Source: Gammaproteobacteria bacterium Ga0077536 | GTDB taxonomy: Bacteria > Pseudomonadota > Gammaproteobacteria > Ga0077536 | NCBI GenBank assembly: GCA_001464935.1 | Contig: LNEL01000044.1 | Coordinates: 62,001-126,000 of the forward strand | Reading direction: 5' to 3' | Length of the DNA: 64,000 nucleotides | Shown here: positions 24,564 through 33,842 of the stretch, in pieces | How positions within the stretch are numbered: the first letter of the stretch is position 1 | Layout: each line of letters opens with the position of its first letter | Made by a program: the position numbers and the translations under genes | Notes under the pieces: generated by a model | The model's input: the letters and a program-made list of their open reading frames with translations, nothing else | Told to the model about the DNA's origin: nothing | Databases searched by the model: none

Positions 24564-25283
24564 TCAGCGCGCGGGTTCGAGTTGAATGGTGCCGGACACC
24601 GCGACGCCGAGCGTCTGTTCGCCGGCGTCGATTTGCGCCGGTGCCGACTTGACCATGGCTGTATCGGCCATCATCGCCGAGCGATAAGCGACCGGCATGC
24701 CGGGATTGCCGGTGTTCGAGACATTGAGGCGCACGAGCCGGTAGCCGGGGCGGCCGAGCGCCCCGGCTATCTGCCGGGCGCGCGCCTCGAACTGCGCGAT
24801 GGCGCTCGCGGTCAACGCGTCCTCGGCGGCCAGCCGCGCCTCCCGCGACACCGCGTAGCCCACCGACTCGACGGCGAGTTTCTCCTGCAGCGACGACATC
24901 AGTTCGCCGAGCGCCTGCGCGTCGTGCCCTTCGAGCCGCAGCGCCTGACGTGCACGCCAGCCGGCGATTGTCGTCGAGTTGCTGGCGTAGACGGGATAGG
25001 TGCTGTACTGGAGGGTTTGCGACTTGATGCCCGCGGCCGGCTTCGCGCGGTCGAGGGCCCACGCCATCGTCGTGTTGACGCGCTCGGCGACTTCGGCCTG
25101 ACGCTGTCCTTCGTGTTCGGTATAGAGCACCGCAACGAGCAGGTCGTTGGCGACCTCCTGCTCGGCATTCGCCGCCAGGTCGACCTGATCGTAGACGAGA
25201 GGCTCGGCGTCGTGCGCCAGCGCCGACGGCGCCAGGCCGGCCAGGAGAGGCAACATCAGGGGCAACAGCTTCAGCATCGTCAT
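24564..25283 (-). CDS. Exported SIMPL-domain protein
   Basis: A 239-residue protein with a signal peptide ending at about residue 23 (PLLAGLAPSALA). The mature part, VDLAANAEQEVANDLLVAVLYTEHEG through QSTYPVY-like TLQYSTYPVY and the conserved GWRARQALRLEGHD, is the SIMPL (DUF541) domain found in periplasmic proteins related to oxidative stress protection. The C terminus APAQIDAGEQTLGVAVSGTIQL is also typical of the family. It is followed by the DUF4919-like gene. Confidence 0.88.
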   Translation of the reverse strand: MTMLKLLPLMLPLLAGLAPSALAHDAEPLVYDQVDLAANAEQEVANDLLVAVLYTEHEGQRQAEVAERVNTTMAWALDRAKPAAGIKSQTLQYSTYPVYASNSTTIAGWRARQALRLEGHDAQALGELMSSLQEKLAVESVGYAVSREARLAAEDALTASAIAQFEARARQIAGALGRPGYRLVRLNVSNTGNPGMPVAYRSAMMADTAMVKSAPAQIDAGEQTLGVAVSGTIQLEPAR

Positions 25284-25294
25284 GACTCCGCGCC

Positions 25295-26737
25295 TCAGGC
25301 GTTCAAGGTGGTGGCCGCCGCCGCTATCTGCTGCCAGGCGGCACGCACGTGAGTGTCATCGGTCGCGCCCTGACCGATGCAGCAGCGCAGTACATGCTCA
25401 CCATTCAACACTGTATGCGACATGAACAGACGCCCGCTGTCATTGACCAGGCGCTGCAACCGCTGGTTCTGTTCGTCGCTGCCACGGTAGCGGAAGCAGA
25501 CCAGATTCAGCGTGACGGGCGCCACAAGCTCGAAACGCTCGTCCGCAGCCACCCAGCCCGCGAAATCGGCAGCCAGCGCGATGTGTCGCCGCAGCAGCGC
25601 GCGCAGGCCGGCCAGGCCGAATCGTCTCAGCACGAACCACAGCTTCAGCGCGCGGAAACGACGGCCCAGCGGAATCTGCCAGTCGCGATAATCGAGCACC
25701 GCGCCGGCGGCCGTGGCATCGTTGCGCAGATACGCAGGGCTGATCGACAGGGCCGACGTCAGCTCGTCGCGCCGCGCGACGTACAGGCAACTGCAGTCGA
25801 AGTTCGTCAGCAGCCACTTGTGCGGATTGAAGCAATAGCTGTCCGCCAGTTCGAGGCCCGCGAACAGGGCGCGGTGCTCGGGCAACAACGCCGCGCTGCC
25901 GGCCATCGCGGCATCGACGTGCAGCCAGACGCCCGCCTCGCGGCAGATCCGGCCGATTTCGGGCAACGGGTCGCAGGCCAGCGACGAGGTGGTGCCGACA
26001 GTCGCGCAGACGAAGGCCGGCGTCAGGCCGGCCGCGCGGTCGGCGTTGATCCGGGCGAGGAGATCGGCCGGGTCCAGCGCGAACCCGGCATCGACCGCAA
26101 TTTTGCGCAGCTGCCGGCGACCGATGCCGGCGATCATCACCGCCTTGTCGAGCGACGAATGGGCCTGGCTCGAACCGTACACCGTGAGGCCGCCGCGATA
26201 GCCGTGCTCATTGCTGTCGCCACCACTCGCGTGTTCACGCGCGGCCAGCAGCGCGCACAACACCGCGCTCGACGCCGAATCCTGCAGCACGCCACCGCCG
26301 GCGCCCGCGGACAGGAACGCTGCCGGCAACCCGCACGCATGCACGAGCCAGTCGAGCACCTGCGTTTCGAGTTCGGTGCACGCGGGACTGGTCAGCCACA
26401 ACATGCCCTGCACGCCGAGGGCGGCCGAGACGAGTTCCGCCTCCATTGAAGGTGCCGAGGCGTTCGCGGGAAAATAGGCGAAAAAATTCGGCGACTGCCA
26501 GTGGGTCAGCGCCGGCACCACGATGCGATCGAGATCGGCCAGCACGGCCGCGAAGGGCTCGGGAGTTTCAGGCGCAGTGTCGGGCAACGCCGCGCGCACG
26601 GCGCCTGGCGCAACCTGCGAGAGGACGGGAAGCTCGGGCAGACGCCGGTAGTAATCAGCTATCCAGGCACCGAGTGACGCCAGTTCCTGCTGGAAGCAGT
26701 CCGGGTCGAACGGGGTCGGGACTGGGGAATCAATCAT
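25295..26737 (-). CDS. Group II pyridoxal-dependent decarboxylase (aromatic-L-amino-acid decarboxylase type)
   Basis: A 480-residue PLP enzyme. From ATG 26737 it opens MIDSPVPTPFDPDCFQQELASLGAWIADYYRRL, typical of aromatic amino acid decarboxylases. Signatures are HWQSPNFFAYFPANASAPSMEAELVSAALGVQGMLW, the cofactor-aspartate segment WLHVDAAMAGSAALLPEHR and the PLP lysine in SYCFNPHKWLLTNFDCSCLYV. The C-terminal LRCCIGQGATDDTHV is also family-like. Substrate could be tryptophan, tyrosine, DOPA or another amino acid; the sequence does not decide. An upstream in-frame codon at 26815 would overlap the peroxiredoxin gene and is unlikely. Confidence 0.9.
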   Translation of the reverse strand: MIDSPVPTPFDPDCFQQELASLGAWIADYYRRLPELPVLSQVAPGAVRAALPDTAPETPEPFAAVLADLDRIVVPALTHWQSPNFFAYFPANASAPSMEAELVSAALGVQGMLWLTSPACTELETQVLDWLVHACGLPAAFLSAGAGGGVLQDSASSAVLCALLAAREHASGGDSNEHGYRGGLTVYGSSQAHSSLDKAVMIAGIGRRQLRKIAVDAGFALDPADLLARINADRAAGLTPAFVCATVGTTSSLACDPLPEIGRICREAGVWLHVDAAMAGSAALLPEHRALFAGLELADSYCFNPHKWLLTNFDCSCLYVARRDELTSALSISPAYLRNDATAAGAVLDYRDWQIPLGRRFRALKLWFVLRRFGLAGLRALLRRHIALAADFAGWVAADERFELVAPVTLNLVCFRYRGSDEQNQRLQRLVNDSGRLFMSHTVLNGEHVLRCCIGQGATDDTHVRAAWQQIAAAATTLNA

Positions 26738-26783
26738 CGTTGATGCGCCCGGGCGCCCGATTGCGCCCGGGTCCGCGGTTCGT

Positions 26784-27266
26784 TCAGAGATTCGCGAGCA
26801 CGTTCTCCGCGGCACTGACCTTGAACTCCATCGGCGCTTCGACGAACACGTTCTTCACGACACCGTTGTCGACGATCAGCGCGAAACGCTGGCCGCGCGT
26901 GCCCATGCCGAAGCCGCTGGCGTCGAGTTCCAGGCCCAGCGCCTTAGTGTAGGCACAGTTGCCGTCGGCGAGCATCGTCACCTTGCCGTCGGCACCTGCA
27001 TGCTTGCCCCAGGCGCCCATGACGAATGCGTCATTGACGGCCAGGCACGCGATGGTGTCTACGCCCTTCGCCTTGAGAGCGTCGGCGTGTTCGAGGTAGC
27101 CCGGCAGGTGCTTCGCAGAGCACGTCGGCGTGAAGGCGCCCGGCACCGAGAACAGCACAACCTTCTTGCCATTGAAGAGTTCGTCGCTGGTCAGCGAACC
27201 GGGTCCCTTGTCGGTCATCACGCCGAACGAACCGCTGGGCATCCTGTCGCCTGCTTTGATGGTCAT
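26784..27266 (-). CDS. Peroxiredoxin, Prx5 type
   Basis: A thiol peroxidase of 160 residues that reduces hydrogen and alkyl peroxides. The start ATG 27266 follows a strong AAGGAGG site. The peroxidatic cysteine is C49 in FSVPGAFTPTCSAKHLPGY, and C74 (TIACLAVND) is the second conserved cysteine of this subfamily. The arginine of the active site is in GMGTRGQRFALIVDNG. The subfamily commonly takes electrons from glutaredoxin/glutathione. It lies 46 bases upstream of the decarboxylase on the same strand. Confidence 0.95.
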   Translation of the reverse strand: MTIKAGDRMPSGSFGVMTDKGPGSLTSDELFNGKKVVLFSVPGAFTPTCSAKHLPGYLEHADALKAKGVDTIACLAVNDAFVMGAWGKHAGADGKVTMLADGNCAYTKALGLELDASGFGMGTRGQRFALIVDNGVVKNVFVEAPMEFKVSAAENVLANL

Positions 27267-27390
27267 GTGGGCCTCCTTATTGTGTGGGTGAATCGTGGGA
27301 GTGGGCATTCTGCCATCGACAGCCCTGCCGGCAACAGCGGCGGGTGCGCCGGCGGCCGCAGGGGTGAAGGTCTGCGGTAAGATGCGCGCC

Positions 27391-28218
27391 ATGAGCCGCT
27401 CCATCGCCCGCCTGGTCACCGCCCTCGTCAGGACCACCCTCGCGCCACTGAGCGCCCGCCAGCGCAAGCGGGTGACGGCGCGGGTCATCGAGCAGCTGAT
27501 GGGCGAGGATCTGGCGATCGTCGACACGCGCCTCGGCCCGCTGCGTTTTCACCAGTTGCGCAGCGCTTTCACGGCGAGCGCCGTCGAACGCTTCCATACC
27601 GATGAGCCCGAAACCCTGGGCTGGATCGACGGCTTCGCTGCCGGCGAGGTGTTCTGGGACATCGGCGCGAGCATCGGCGTGTACTCGCTGTACGCGGCCC
27701 TGAAGCCCGGCGTGACGGTGTACGCATTCGAACCGAGCGGCTTCAATTTCGGCGTGCTGGTCGATCACGTTGCCCTCAACGGCATGGGCGAGCGCATTCA
27801 TCCGCTGTGCGTCGCGCTCGGCGCGAGCGATGCGCTGGGGGCGCTGTACATGAGCCAGGCGAGTCCCGGCCATGGCGGCAACGCGCTGGATCGCCCCGAG
27901 AACCAGTACACGAGCTTCACGCCGGTGTTCCGCCAGAGCGTACTCGCGTTTTCGATCGACGGTCTGCGCGCGCGCTATGCGCTGCCGGCACCGACCCACA
28001 TCAAGCTCGATGTCGACGGCATCGAAGACGACATCGTCGCCGGCGCCACTGAGACGTTGCCGCTGGTGAACTCGATTCTCATCGAAGTGCAGGGTCGGAT
28101 CGAAGGTGAACGCGAGCGCACCCTGGAAGCGCGGCTGGCTGCCGCAGGTCTGGTCGAGGATCGGGCGGCGCGCTCGCTCGGCGCTGGTCGCAACAGGCTG
28201 TATCGCCGCACCGGCTGA
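27391..28218 (+). CDS. FkbM-family methyltransferase
   Basis: A 275-residue SAM-dependent methyltransferase. From ATG 27391 the Rossmann core contains VFWDIGASIGVYSLYAAL (SAM loop), VTVYAFEPSGFNFGVL and the family motif THIKLDVDGIEDDIVAGA near residue 200, followed by ILIEVQG. FkbM-type enzymes O-methylate natural products, lipids or surface polysaccharides. The glycosyltransferase gene nearby makes a glycan target plausible, but they are not in one operon. It reads away from the peroxiredoxin gene. Confidence 0.85.
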   Translation: MSRSIARLVTALVRTTLAPLSARQRKRVTARVIEQLMGEDLAIVDTRLGPLRFHQLRSAFTASAVERFHTDEPETLGWIDGFAAGEVFWDIGASIGVYSLYAALKPGVTVYAFEPSGFNFGVLVDHVALNGMGERIHPLCVALGASDALGALYMSQASPGHGGNALDRPENQYTSFTPVFRQSVLAFSIDGLRARYALPAPTHIKLDVDGIEDDIVAGATETLPLVNSILIEVQGRIEGERERTLEARLAAAGLVEDRAARSLGAGRNRLYRRTG

Positions 28219-28252
28219 ACGCGGCACGCCCGACGCCCGAAGCGCCGGAAAT

Positions 28253-28284
28253 GCGGCGGCGGTCGTTCGATGATCCGCCGCCGC
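28253..28284. terminator. Hairpin between convergent genes
   Basis: GCGGCGGCGG (28253-28262) and CCGCCGCCGC (28275-28284) form a perfect 10-bp stem with a 12-base loop between the converging FkbM and lipoprotein genes. It lacks a clear T-run on either strand, so it would be a non-canonical bidirectional terminator or RNA 3'-end stabiliser. Confidence 0.4.
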
Positions 28285-28295
28285 AGGTGCCTTGC

Positions 28296-28601
28296 CTACT
28301 GGCCGCCACCAAACTGCTTGTACCAGCTGTTGTCGAGTTTCGAGACGTCGATCGGGTCGTATTTGACCTCTTCGTCCGTCACCGGCGCCGCGGTGTCGGC
28401 CGCAGGCGCTGCCGGTGCGGCAGCCGCGGCTGTGTCGGGTGCCGCGGCCGCAGGTGCTGCCGCCTCAGTCGCCGGTGCTGCCGGTGCCGCCGCTTCGGCC
28501 GGAGCCGCCGCGGGTTCGGGTGCCGCACCCGTCTGCGCACCCTGTTCACCACACGCGCCAAGCATCAGTGCGAATATCAGCACACTCAGTTTTCTGGTCA
28601 T
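28296..28601 (-). CDS. Small Ala/Pro-rich lipoprotein
   Basis: A 101-residue protein starting at ATG 28601 with signal and lipobox in LIFALMLGACGEQG (cysteine 17). Residues about 25-75 are a low-complexity run of alanine, proline and glutamate that probably spans the periplasm as a flexible tether. The C terminus (EEVKYDPIDVSKLDNSWYKQFGG) is more ordered and may be the functional end. No family recognised. Codons 25 residues further upstream are in frame but lie before the signal peptide and are unlikely to be used. Confidence 0.7.
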   Translation of the reverse strand: MTRKLSVLIFALMLGACGEQGAQTGAAPEPAAAPAEAAAPAAPATEAAAPAAAAPDTAAAAAPAAPAADTAAPVTDEEVKYDPIDVSKLDNSWYKQFGGGQ

Positions 28602-28678
28602 GAAGCTTCCCTCCCAATCAATGCATGCACCCGACACTATACCGCTGCGGCTGTCGCCGGTGCGAGGCTCGATCAAGA

Positions 28679-29563
28679 TCAGCGCATCGGGCCACGGCGC
28701 GGCGCGACGCGATAACGCAGGCTGCTGCTGATTTCCCAGCCCTCGGACAGTGGCTGCTGTCCCACCGGCACTTCGATCACGCCCGGCTCGCCGCGCTCGA
28801 GCGCGGCCGTGACCTGTGCGGCGATGCGCGAATACAGCGCGGCCCGCGCACGCGCTGACAGTTCGCGGCCCCCGAGTTTCATCAGATCGAGTTTGGCGTG
28901 CGTGTAATAGGCGTTGATGCTCAGGCTGAGCGTCGTGTTCAGCCCGCCATAATGCTGCGTGCGCAGCGCATCATCGTGCGGAATCGACCGCAGGGTCGTC
29001 GCATTGAAATAGGCGCGGTGGAAGCCGGCAAACTGCAGCCTGAGGTAAAAGTCGGTGTCCTCGCTGCCCCAGCCGGCGATCGTGTCGTCATAGCCGCCAA
29101 TGCGTGCGCAGGCGCCGCGCGGGCAGATCACGGTGCCGCTGAGGCCGCGCGTCGCTGGCGCGACGGTATAGAACGCCGGTGCATCGGCCAGTCGGCTGAC
29201 CTCGGCCGCGAAGTCGTCGGCGGGTTCGACGTCGGCATCGATGAAACAGAGCCAGGCGCCCGTGGCCACGGCAGCGCCTGCATTACGCGCTGCGGCGAGG
29301 TTGAAGGTCCCGACCCCGCGCACGCGTACCACGCGTGCTGCCGGATAATGGGCCTCCACCCAGTCCCCGCTCAATTCAGGGCAGGCGTAATCGACGACGA
29401 TGACGGACCGGGGCGCCAGGGCCAGCATCCTCGGCAAGGTCTGCTGCAAGTGCGCGAGGCGGCCCATGCAGGGCACGATGAACGTGAGTTCAGCAAGCGC
29501 GATACCGGGCATGCAGGACCTGATCGATACGGTGACGGGCTCGAAGCTTAGGTGGCCCGGCAT
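28679..29563 (-). CDS. Glycosyltransferase, family 2-like
   Basis: A 294-residue GT-A-fold transferase. LTFIVPCMGRLAHLQQTLPRML opens the nucleotide-sugar domain, and GAWLCFIDADVEPADDF holds the DxD-type metal motif. The later segment CARIGGYDDTIAGWGSEDTDFYLRLQFAGF is the galactosyltransferase-type acceptor and catalytic region (GWGxEDxDxxxR). The C-terminal 60 residues are outside the known fold. An internal ATG at 29512 could be the true start, since it begins just before the first strand. It probably adds sugar to a surface glycan; the substrate is unknown. Confidence 0.85.
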   Translation of the reverse strand: MPGHLSFEPVTVSIRSCMPGIALAELTFIVPCMGRLAHLQQTLPRMLALAPRSVIVVDYACPELSGDWVEAHYPAARVVRVRGVGTFNLAAARNAGAAVATGAWLCFIDADVEPADDFAAEVSRLADAPAFYTVAPATRGLSGTVICPRGACARIGGYDDTIAGWGSEDTDFYLRLQFAGFHRAYFNATTLRSIPHDDALRTQHYGGLNTTLSLSINAYYTHAKLDLMKLGGRELSARARAALYSRIAAQVTAALERGEPGVIEVPVGQQPLSEGWEISSSLRYRVAPRRGPMR

Positions 29564-29576
29564 GCCGTCAGCAAGC

Positions 29577-29610
29577 CTGTCGCGGGCCGCACCGAGGCGA
29601 CCCGCGACAG
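29577..29610 (-). terminator. Hairpin after the serine-cycle operon
   Basis: CTGTCGCGGG (29577-29586) and CCCGCGACAG (29601-29610) make a perfect 10-bp stem with a 14-base loop, starting 12 bases past the hprA stop. No strong T-run follows, so termination could be partial. It separates the operon from the glycosyltransferase gene. Confidence 0.45.
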
Positions 29611-29622
29611 TACCCGACTCGC

Positions 29623-30594
29623 TTACACCACGCGATCGCGCGGCGGTTTGCCGGCGAAGAAAGCCTCGAGATTGTCGATGACGCGCATGCCCATCGCGAC
29701 ACGGGTTTCGAGCGTGGCGCTGCCGAGATGGGGCAGCAGCACGACGTTGTCGAGCGACTTCAGCGCATCGGGCACCTTCGGTTCGCCGTCATAGACGTCG
29801 AGCCCGGCCCCGGCAATCCGCCCGGACGTCAAGGCATCGACCAGCGCAGGCTGATCGACGACGTCGCCGCGCGCGGTGTTGATCAGAAAGGCGGTCGGTT
29901 TCATCAGGGCCAGACGCGCCGCGTTCATCAGATGTCGCGTCGCCTCGCCACCCGGGCAGTGCAGCGCGACGAAATCCGCTTCCCGCAGGACATCTTCGAC
30001 CGAGGCGCAGGCTGTCGCGCCGAGTGCGTTGACGATCTCGGCCGACGGCGGATACGGATCGTTGAAGATGATGCGCATGCCAAAGCCGAAATGTGCCTTG
30101 TGCGCCATCGCGCGCGCGATGCGACCGAAGCCGATCAGGCCCAGCGTCTTGCCGGTGACCTTCGTGCCCATCATGTGCGTTGGCCGCCAGCCGGTCCATT
30201 CATTGTGTCGCACATGCCGTTCGCCTTCGCCGGCACGGCGCGCCACCATCAACAGCAGCGTCATGGCCGTATCGGCGGTGCAGTCCGTCAGCACTTCCGG
30301 CGTGTTGGTGACCACGAGTCCACGCGTGGCCGCCGTCTTCAGATCGATGTGATTGAAGCCAACGCCGTAGTTGCCGATCACCCGCGCACGGATGCCGTCG
30401 ATGTCGAGCACTTCCGCGCTGATACGATCGGACACCGTCGGGCACAGCGCATCGGCCGACCGCAGTGCAGCCTGCAGTTCAGCGACACCGAGCGGCTGGT
30501 CGTCGGCATTGAGCGTGACGTCGAACAGCTCGGACAGTCTTGCTTCAACGGGCGCCGGCCAGCGGCGCGTCACGATCACCTTGGGTTTGCTCAT
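29623..30594 (-). CDS. hprA: Hydroxypyruvate reductase / D-glycerate dehydrogenase
   Basis: NAD(P)H-dependent reduction of hydroxypyruvate to D-glycerate, and of glyoxylate to glycolate. The 323-residue protein is a D-2-hydroxyacid dehydrogenase with a nucleotide loop in LGLIGFGRIARAMA. The catalytic triad is visible as Arg in NTARGDVVD, Glu in DVYDGEPKVP and His in LLPHLGSAT. It is the last gene of the serine-cycle operon, 27 bases behind mtkB, and reduces the hydroxypyruvate produced by SgaA. The frame and length match the GyaR/HprA group rather than 3-phosphoglycerate dehydrogenase, which carries an extra regulatory domain. Confidence 0.92.
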   Translation of the reverse strand: MSKPKVIVTRRWPAPVEARLSELFDVTLNADDQPLGVAELQAALRSADALCPTVSDRISAEVLDIDGIRARVIGNYGVGFNHIDLKTAATRGLVVTNTPEVLTDCTADTAMTLLLMVARRAGEGERHVRHNEWTGWRPTHMMGTKVTGKTLGLIGFGRIARAMAHKAHFGFGMRIIFNDPYPPSAEIVNALGATACASVEDVLREADFVALHCPGGEATRHLMNAARLALMKPTAFLINTARGDVVDQPALVDALTSGRIAGAGLDVYDGEPKVPDALKSLDNVVLLPHLGSATLETRVAMGMRVIDNLEAFFAGKPPRDRVV

Positions 30595-30621
30595 GGAAAA
30601 ACTCTCCTGATCATGCTTGCG

Positions 30622-31515
30622 TCACTTCGCGCGGCGCTCGAGCACCGCAGCCACCGAGGGCCCGAAATGCGACGGGTGCGGCACGATCGTCGCGCCGCAT
30701 TCCTGCAGGATTTCGAGCTTCTCCGCCGCGCTTTCGCCGAACGCGGAGATGATTGCGCCCGCATGTCCCATGCGGCGTCCTTTCGGCGCGGTAAGTCCCG
30801 CGATGTAGGCGATGAGCGGCTTGCTCATGTGGTCGCGGAAAAATCGCGCGGCCTCCGCTTCCTGCGGACCACCAATCTCGCCGATCATCACGACGGCATC
30901 CGTGTCGGGATCCTGCTCGAAGAGCTCGAGAATGTCCCTGAACGAGCTGCCGTTGATCGGATCTCCACCAATGCCGACGCTCGTCGACACGCCGATGCCC
31001 ATCGCCTTCAACTGCGAAGCCGCCTCATAGCCGAGCGTCCCTGAGCGTCCGACGATGCCGACATTGCCTTCGAGGTAGATGTGTCCGGGCATGATGCCGA
31101 GCATCGCGCGACCGGGGCTGATCGTGCCCGCGCAGTTCGGGCCGGTCAGCCGCATGCGGCGCTCGGCGCGATAACGCCGCATATAGCGTTTCAGCCGGAT
31201 CATGTCGTGGGCCGGAATACCGTCAGTGATCGCCACGCAGTATTCGATGCCGGCATCGGCCGCTTCCATCAGGCTGTCGGCCGCGAACGGCGGGGGCACG
31301 AACACGATGCTCGCATTGGCGCCGGTTGCCGCGACCGCTTCCTTGACGGTGTTGAAGACCGGTTTGCCGAGATGGTTGATGCCGCCCTTCCCGGGCGTCA
31401 CGCCGCCGACGACCTGCGTGCCGTAATCCATCATTTCCTGTGCGTGAAAGCTGCCGATCTGGCCGGTGTAACCCTGCACGATCACCCGGGTGTCCTCATT
31501 GATCAGAATTGCCAT
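30622..31515 (-). CDS. mtkB: Malate--CoA ligase (malate thiokinase) subunit alpha
   Basis: With MtkA, activates malate to malyl-CoA using ATP. The 297-residue protein has the CoA-binding N-terminal Rossmann region (VQGYTGQIGSFHAQEMMDYGTQVVGGVTPGKGG), LTGPNCAGTISPGRAMLGIMPGHIY and the phosphohistidine in RRMGHAGAIIS. The segments FVPPPFAADSLMEAADAGI and SVGIGGDPINGSSFRDILELFEQDP are those of methylotroph MtkB. Succinyl-CoA synthetase alpha (SucD) is the close relative; context between mtkA and hprA, with mclA upstream, supports the malate assignment. Nine bases separate it from mtkA. Confidence 0.9.
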   Translation of the reverse strand: MAILINEDTRVIVQGYTGQIGSFHAQEMMDYGTQVVGGVTPGKGGINHLGKPVFNTVKEAVAATGANASIVFVPPPFAADSLMEAADAGIEYCVAITDGIPAHDMIRLKRYMRRYRAERRMRLTGPNCAGTISPGRAMLGIMPGHIYLEGNVGIVGRSGTLGYEAASQLKAMGIGVSTSVGIGGDPINGSSFRDILELFEQDPDTDAVVMIGEIGGPQEAEAARFFRDHMSKPLIAYIAGLTAPKGRRMGHAGAIISAFGESAAEKLEILQECGATIVPHPSHFGPSVAAVLERRAK

Positions 31516-31524
31516 GACGACCTC

Positions 31525-32706
31525 CTATGCCCGGTTTTCGGTGGCGGCACGCCACGCTGCCACTGCCTGATCGGCCGCGTCGGCGAGCGTGTCGGCCATG
31601 ATGATCGGCCTGCCGCTGGCACGCAGCAGCGCCTTGCCGGCCTCGACTTTGGTCCCCGCCAGACGCACGACGAGTGGCAGGTTCAATTCGACCTTTTCCA
31701 GTGCCTGCAGGATGCCGGCTGCGACCCAGTCGCAGCGATTGATGCCGGCAAAGATGTTCACGAGGATGGCCTGCACGTTCGCGTCGTTGCAGACCAGGCG
31801 AAACGCTTTCGCCACCCGCTCCGGGGATGCACCGCCGCCGATGTCCATGAAGTTCGCGGGTCTGCCCCCGGCATGCTGAATCATGTCCATCGTCGCCATC
31901 GCGAGCCCCGCGCCGTTGATGATGCAGCCGATCTGGCCATCGAGGCCGACATAGGACAGACCGCGATCGGCAGCCTGCATTTCGCGGGGGTCTTCCTGCG
32001 ACTTGTCGCGCAGTTCGGAAATCGACGCTCGCCGGAACAGCGCGTTGTCGTCGAATGCCATCTTGGCGTCCAGGGCCAGCAGGCGGCCATCGCCGGTGAC
32101 GGCGAGCGGATTGATTTCGACCATCACCGCATCCAGATCGCGAAACGCGCGATAAGCGCCCATCAGCGTCTTCACCGCAGGCGCAATCAAAGTCGACGGC
32201 AGCCCCAGCGAAAACGCGATTTCGCGGGCCTGGAACTCCTGCATGCCGACAGCCGGCTCGATCGCGCAGCGCACGATCGAATCAGGACGCTGCTGCGCGA
32301 TTTCCTCGATTTCCATGCCGCCTTCAGGCGAGGCGACAACCGAGATCTGTTCTTTCGCGCGGTCGAGCACGATGCCGAGATAGAACTCGCGCTCGATAGG
32401 CGTCGCGGCCTCGACGTAAAGCCGATTGACGATGCGCCCGCGAGTGCCCGTCTGGGCGTTGACGAGGCGCTTGCCGAGCAGCTCTTCCGCCGCCTCCTCG
32501 ACCGCACCATCGGACTCGCAGATCCGGATGCCGCCGGCCTTGCCGCGACCGCCGGCATGCACCTGCGCCTTGACCACCCAGCGCTCGCCGCCGATTTCAT
32601 GCGCGCGGTAGCGCGCCTGCTCCGGGCTGTAGGCGAGACCGCCGCGCGGCACCATGACGCCGAACTGCTGCAACAGCTCCTTGGCCTGATACTCGTGGAT
32701 ATCCAT
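31525..32706 (-). CDS. mtkA: Malate--CoA ligase (malate thiokinase) subunit beta
   Basis: ATP-grasp subunit of malate thiokinase, 393 residues. It begins [17 protein letters not shown], has the ATP-binding stretch [18 protein letters not shown] and ends with the ligase domain containing [17 protein letters not shown] and [13 protein letters not shown]. These match SucC-type proteins in general, so the malate specificity rests on the neighbours: mclA upstream by 13 bases and mtkB downstream. In the serine cycle it commits malate to regeneration of glyoxylate and acetyl-CoA. Confidence 0.9.
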   Translation of the reverse strand: MDIHEYQAKELLQQFGVMVPRGGLAYSPEQARYRAHEIGGERWVVKAQVHAGGRGKAGGIRICESDGAVEEAAEELLGKRLVNAQTGTRGRIVNRLYVEAATPIEREFYLGIVLDRAKEQISVVASPEGGMEIEEIAQQRPDSIVRCAIEPAVGMQEFQAREIAFSLGLPSTLIAPAVKTLMGAYRAFRDLDAVMVEINPLAVTGDGRLLALDAKMAFDDNALFRRASISELRDKSQEDPREMQAADRGLSYVGLDGQIGCIINGAGLAMATMDMIQHAGGRPANFMDIGGGASPERVAKAFRLVCNDANVQAILVNIFAGINRCDWVAAGILQALEKVELNLPLVVRLAGTKVEAGKALLRASGRPIIMADTLADAADQAVAAWRAATENRA

Positions 32707-32719
32707 CTGACATGCTCCT

Positions 32720-33664
32720 TCAGTTGGCGCGGGCGTTGATCGCGTCGGCCTGGCGCACGACGTTCTCGGCCATGCGGGCCGATGCCGCGTCGATCATGCG
32801 GCCATCGATCTGCGCGGCTCCCTTGCCCTCGCGCGCGGCCTCGGCAAGCGCTTCGAGAATCCGCCGCGCCCGCGCGACCTCGTCTGTGGTCGGTGACATC
32901 TCCGCGTTCGCCAGTTCGATCTGGCTCGGATGAATGGCCCACTTGCCCTCGAAACCCAGCGCGGCCGCCCGTTTCGCGGCGGCGATGAACGAGGCTGGAT
33001 CGTTGAAGTCGCCGAACGGCCCATCGATGGCACGCAAACCATAGGCGCGACAGGCGACCAGCATCCGCTGCAGGCTGGCATGCCATTGATCTCCCGGATA
33101 ATCCGGATTCAGACCGCCGATGCTGACGGTCCGGGCGCGACAGCTGGCGGCGTAATCCGCGACGCCGAAATGCAGTGCTTCGAGACGCGGACTCGCCTGC
33201 GCGATGGCCTCGACATTTGCCATGCCGAGCGTGGTTTCGATCAGGCATTCGATGCCGATGCGATGCGTGAGGCCGCAGGCGGCTTCGATCTGGGTCAGCA
33301 GGCAGTCGACGACATACACGTCGGCGGGCACGCCTACCTTCGGGATCAGGATTGTGTCGAGGTTCGCACCGGCCTGCTCCACGATGTCGACGACGTCGCG
33401 GTACATATAGTGCGTGTCGAGGCCATTGATGCGCACCGACACCGTCTTGCGACTGCCGCGCCAGTCGAGGCCATTAAGGGCTTCGACGATGTTGCGCCGG
33501 GCCTGCGCCTTGTCGTCAGGCGCAACCGCGTCTTCGCAGTCGAGAAATACGTAATCGGCGGCCGACTGCAGGGCTTTCTCGAACATGCGCGGATTGGATC
33601 CGGGTACCGCCAGTTCGCTGCGCTGCAGGCGCGCCTTCGCGAGAGGAAACTGTGTAAAGCTCAT
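32720..33664 (-). CDS. mclA: L-malyl-CoA lyase (HpcH/HpaI/CitE superfamily)
   Basis: Cleaves malyl-CoA to acetyl-CoA and glyoxylate, with a TIM-barrel fold and Mg2+. The 314-residue protein starts [31 protein letters not shown], typical of malyl-CoA lyase. It has the active-site blocks [44 protein letters not shown] and the acidic residue in [13 protein letters not shown]. The C-terminal [14 protein letters not shown] is also conserved. Citrate lyase beta is the look-alike, but no citrate lyase genes are near. The 178-base gap before it, after sgaA, contains a hairpin and could hold an internal promoter. Confidence 0.92.
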   Translation of the reverse strand: MSFTQFPLAKARLQRSELAVPGSNPRMFEKALQSAADYVFLDCEDAVAPDDKAQARRNIVEALNGLDWRGSRKTVSVRINGLDTHYMYRDVVDIVEQAGANLDTILIPKVGVPADVYVVDCLLTQIEAACGLTHRIGIECLIETTLGMANVEAIAQASPRLEALHFGVADYAASCRARTVSIGGLNPDYPGDQWHASLQRMLVACRAYGLRAIDGPFGDFNDPASFIAAAKRAAALGFEGKWAIHPSQIELANAEMSPTTDEVARARRILEALAEAAREGKGAAQIDGRMIDAASARMAENVVRQADAINARAN

Positions 33665-33820
33665 GCCGACCCCCTATGGACGTTTGCACGGGGACGACGC
33701 AGTCCACACGGATCAAGTGCGCGACTTGCCGCCCGGAAAATCTGAGGGAATGCCGAGACGGCACCGGCGTCAGGCGATTCCGCCACCGGGCGCATGCAGC
33801 ACCGGTGACGGTTCCCCCTG

Positions 33821-33841
33821 AAACCGGCTGCGCCGGCTTCA
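33821..33841 (-). promoter_or_regulatory. Hairpin directly after the sgaA stop
   Basis: GAAACCGGC and GCCGGCTTC, separated by TGC, form a 9-bp stem with one mismatch right behind the sgaA stop codon. No T-run follows. It may stabilise the sgaA mRNA end or cause partial termination before mclA, which would set different levels of the two enzymes; this is inference. Confidence 0.35.
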
Positions 33842-33842
33842 G

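Noticed and set aside
27295..27390. Earlier start for the FkbM methyltransferase
   Set aside because: The added residues are Ala/Pro-rich and overlap the peroxiredoxin promoter region; ATG 27391 fits the family better.
30622..32706. mtkA-mtkB read as succinyl-CoA synthetase sucC-sucD
   Set aside because: They sit between malyl-CoA lyase and hydroxypyruvate reductase, and the MtkB-like segments match methylotroph malate thiokinase; sucAB are not nearby.
32720..33664. mclA read as citrate lyase beta subunit
   Set aside because: No citrate lyase alpha, gamma or ligase genes are present, and the N terminus and neighbours fit malyl-CoA lyase.
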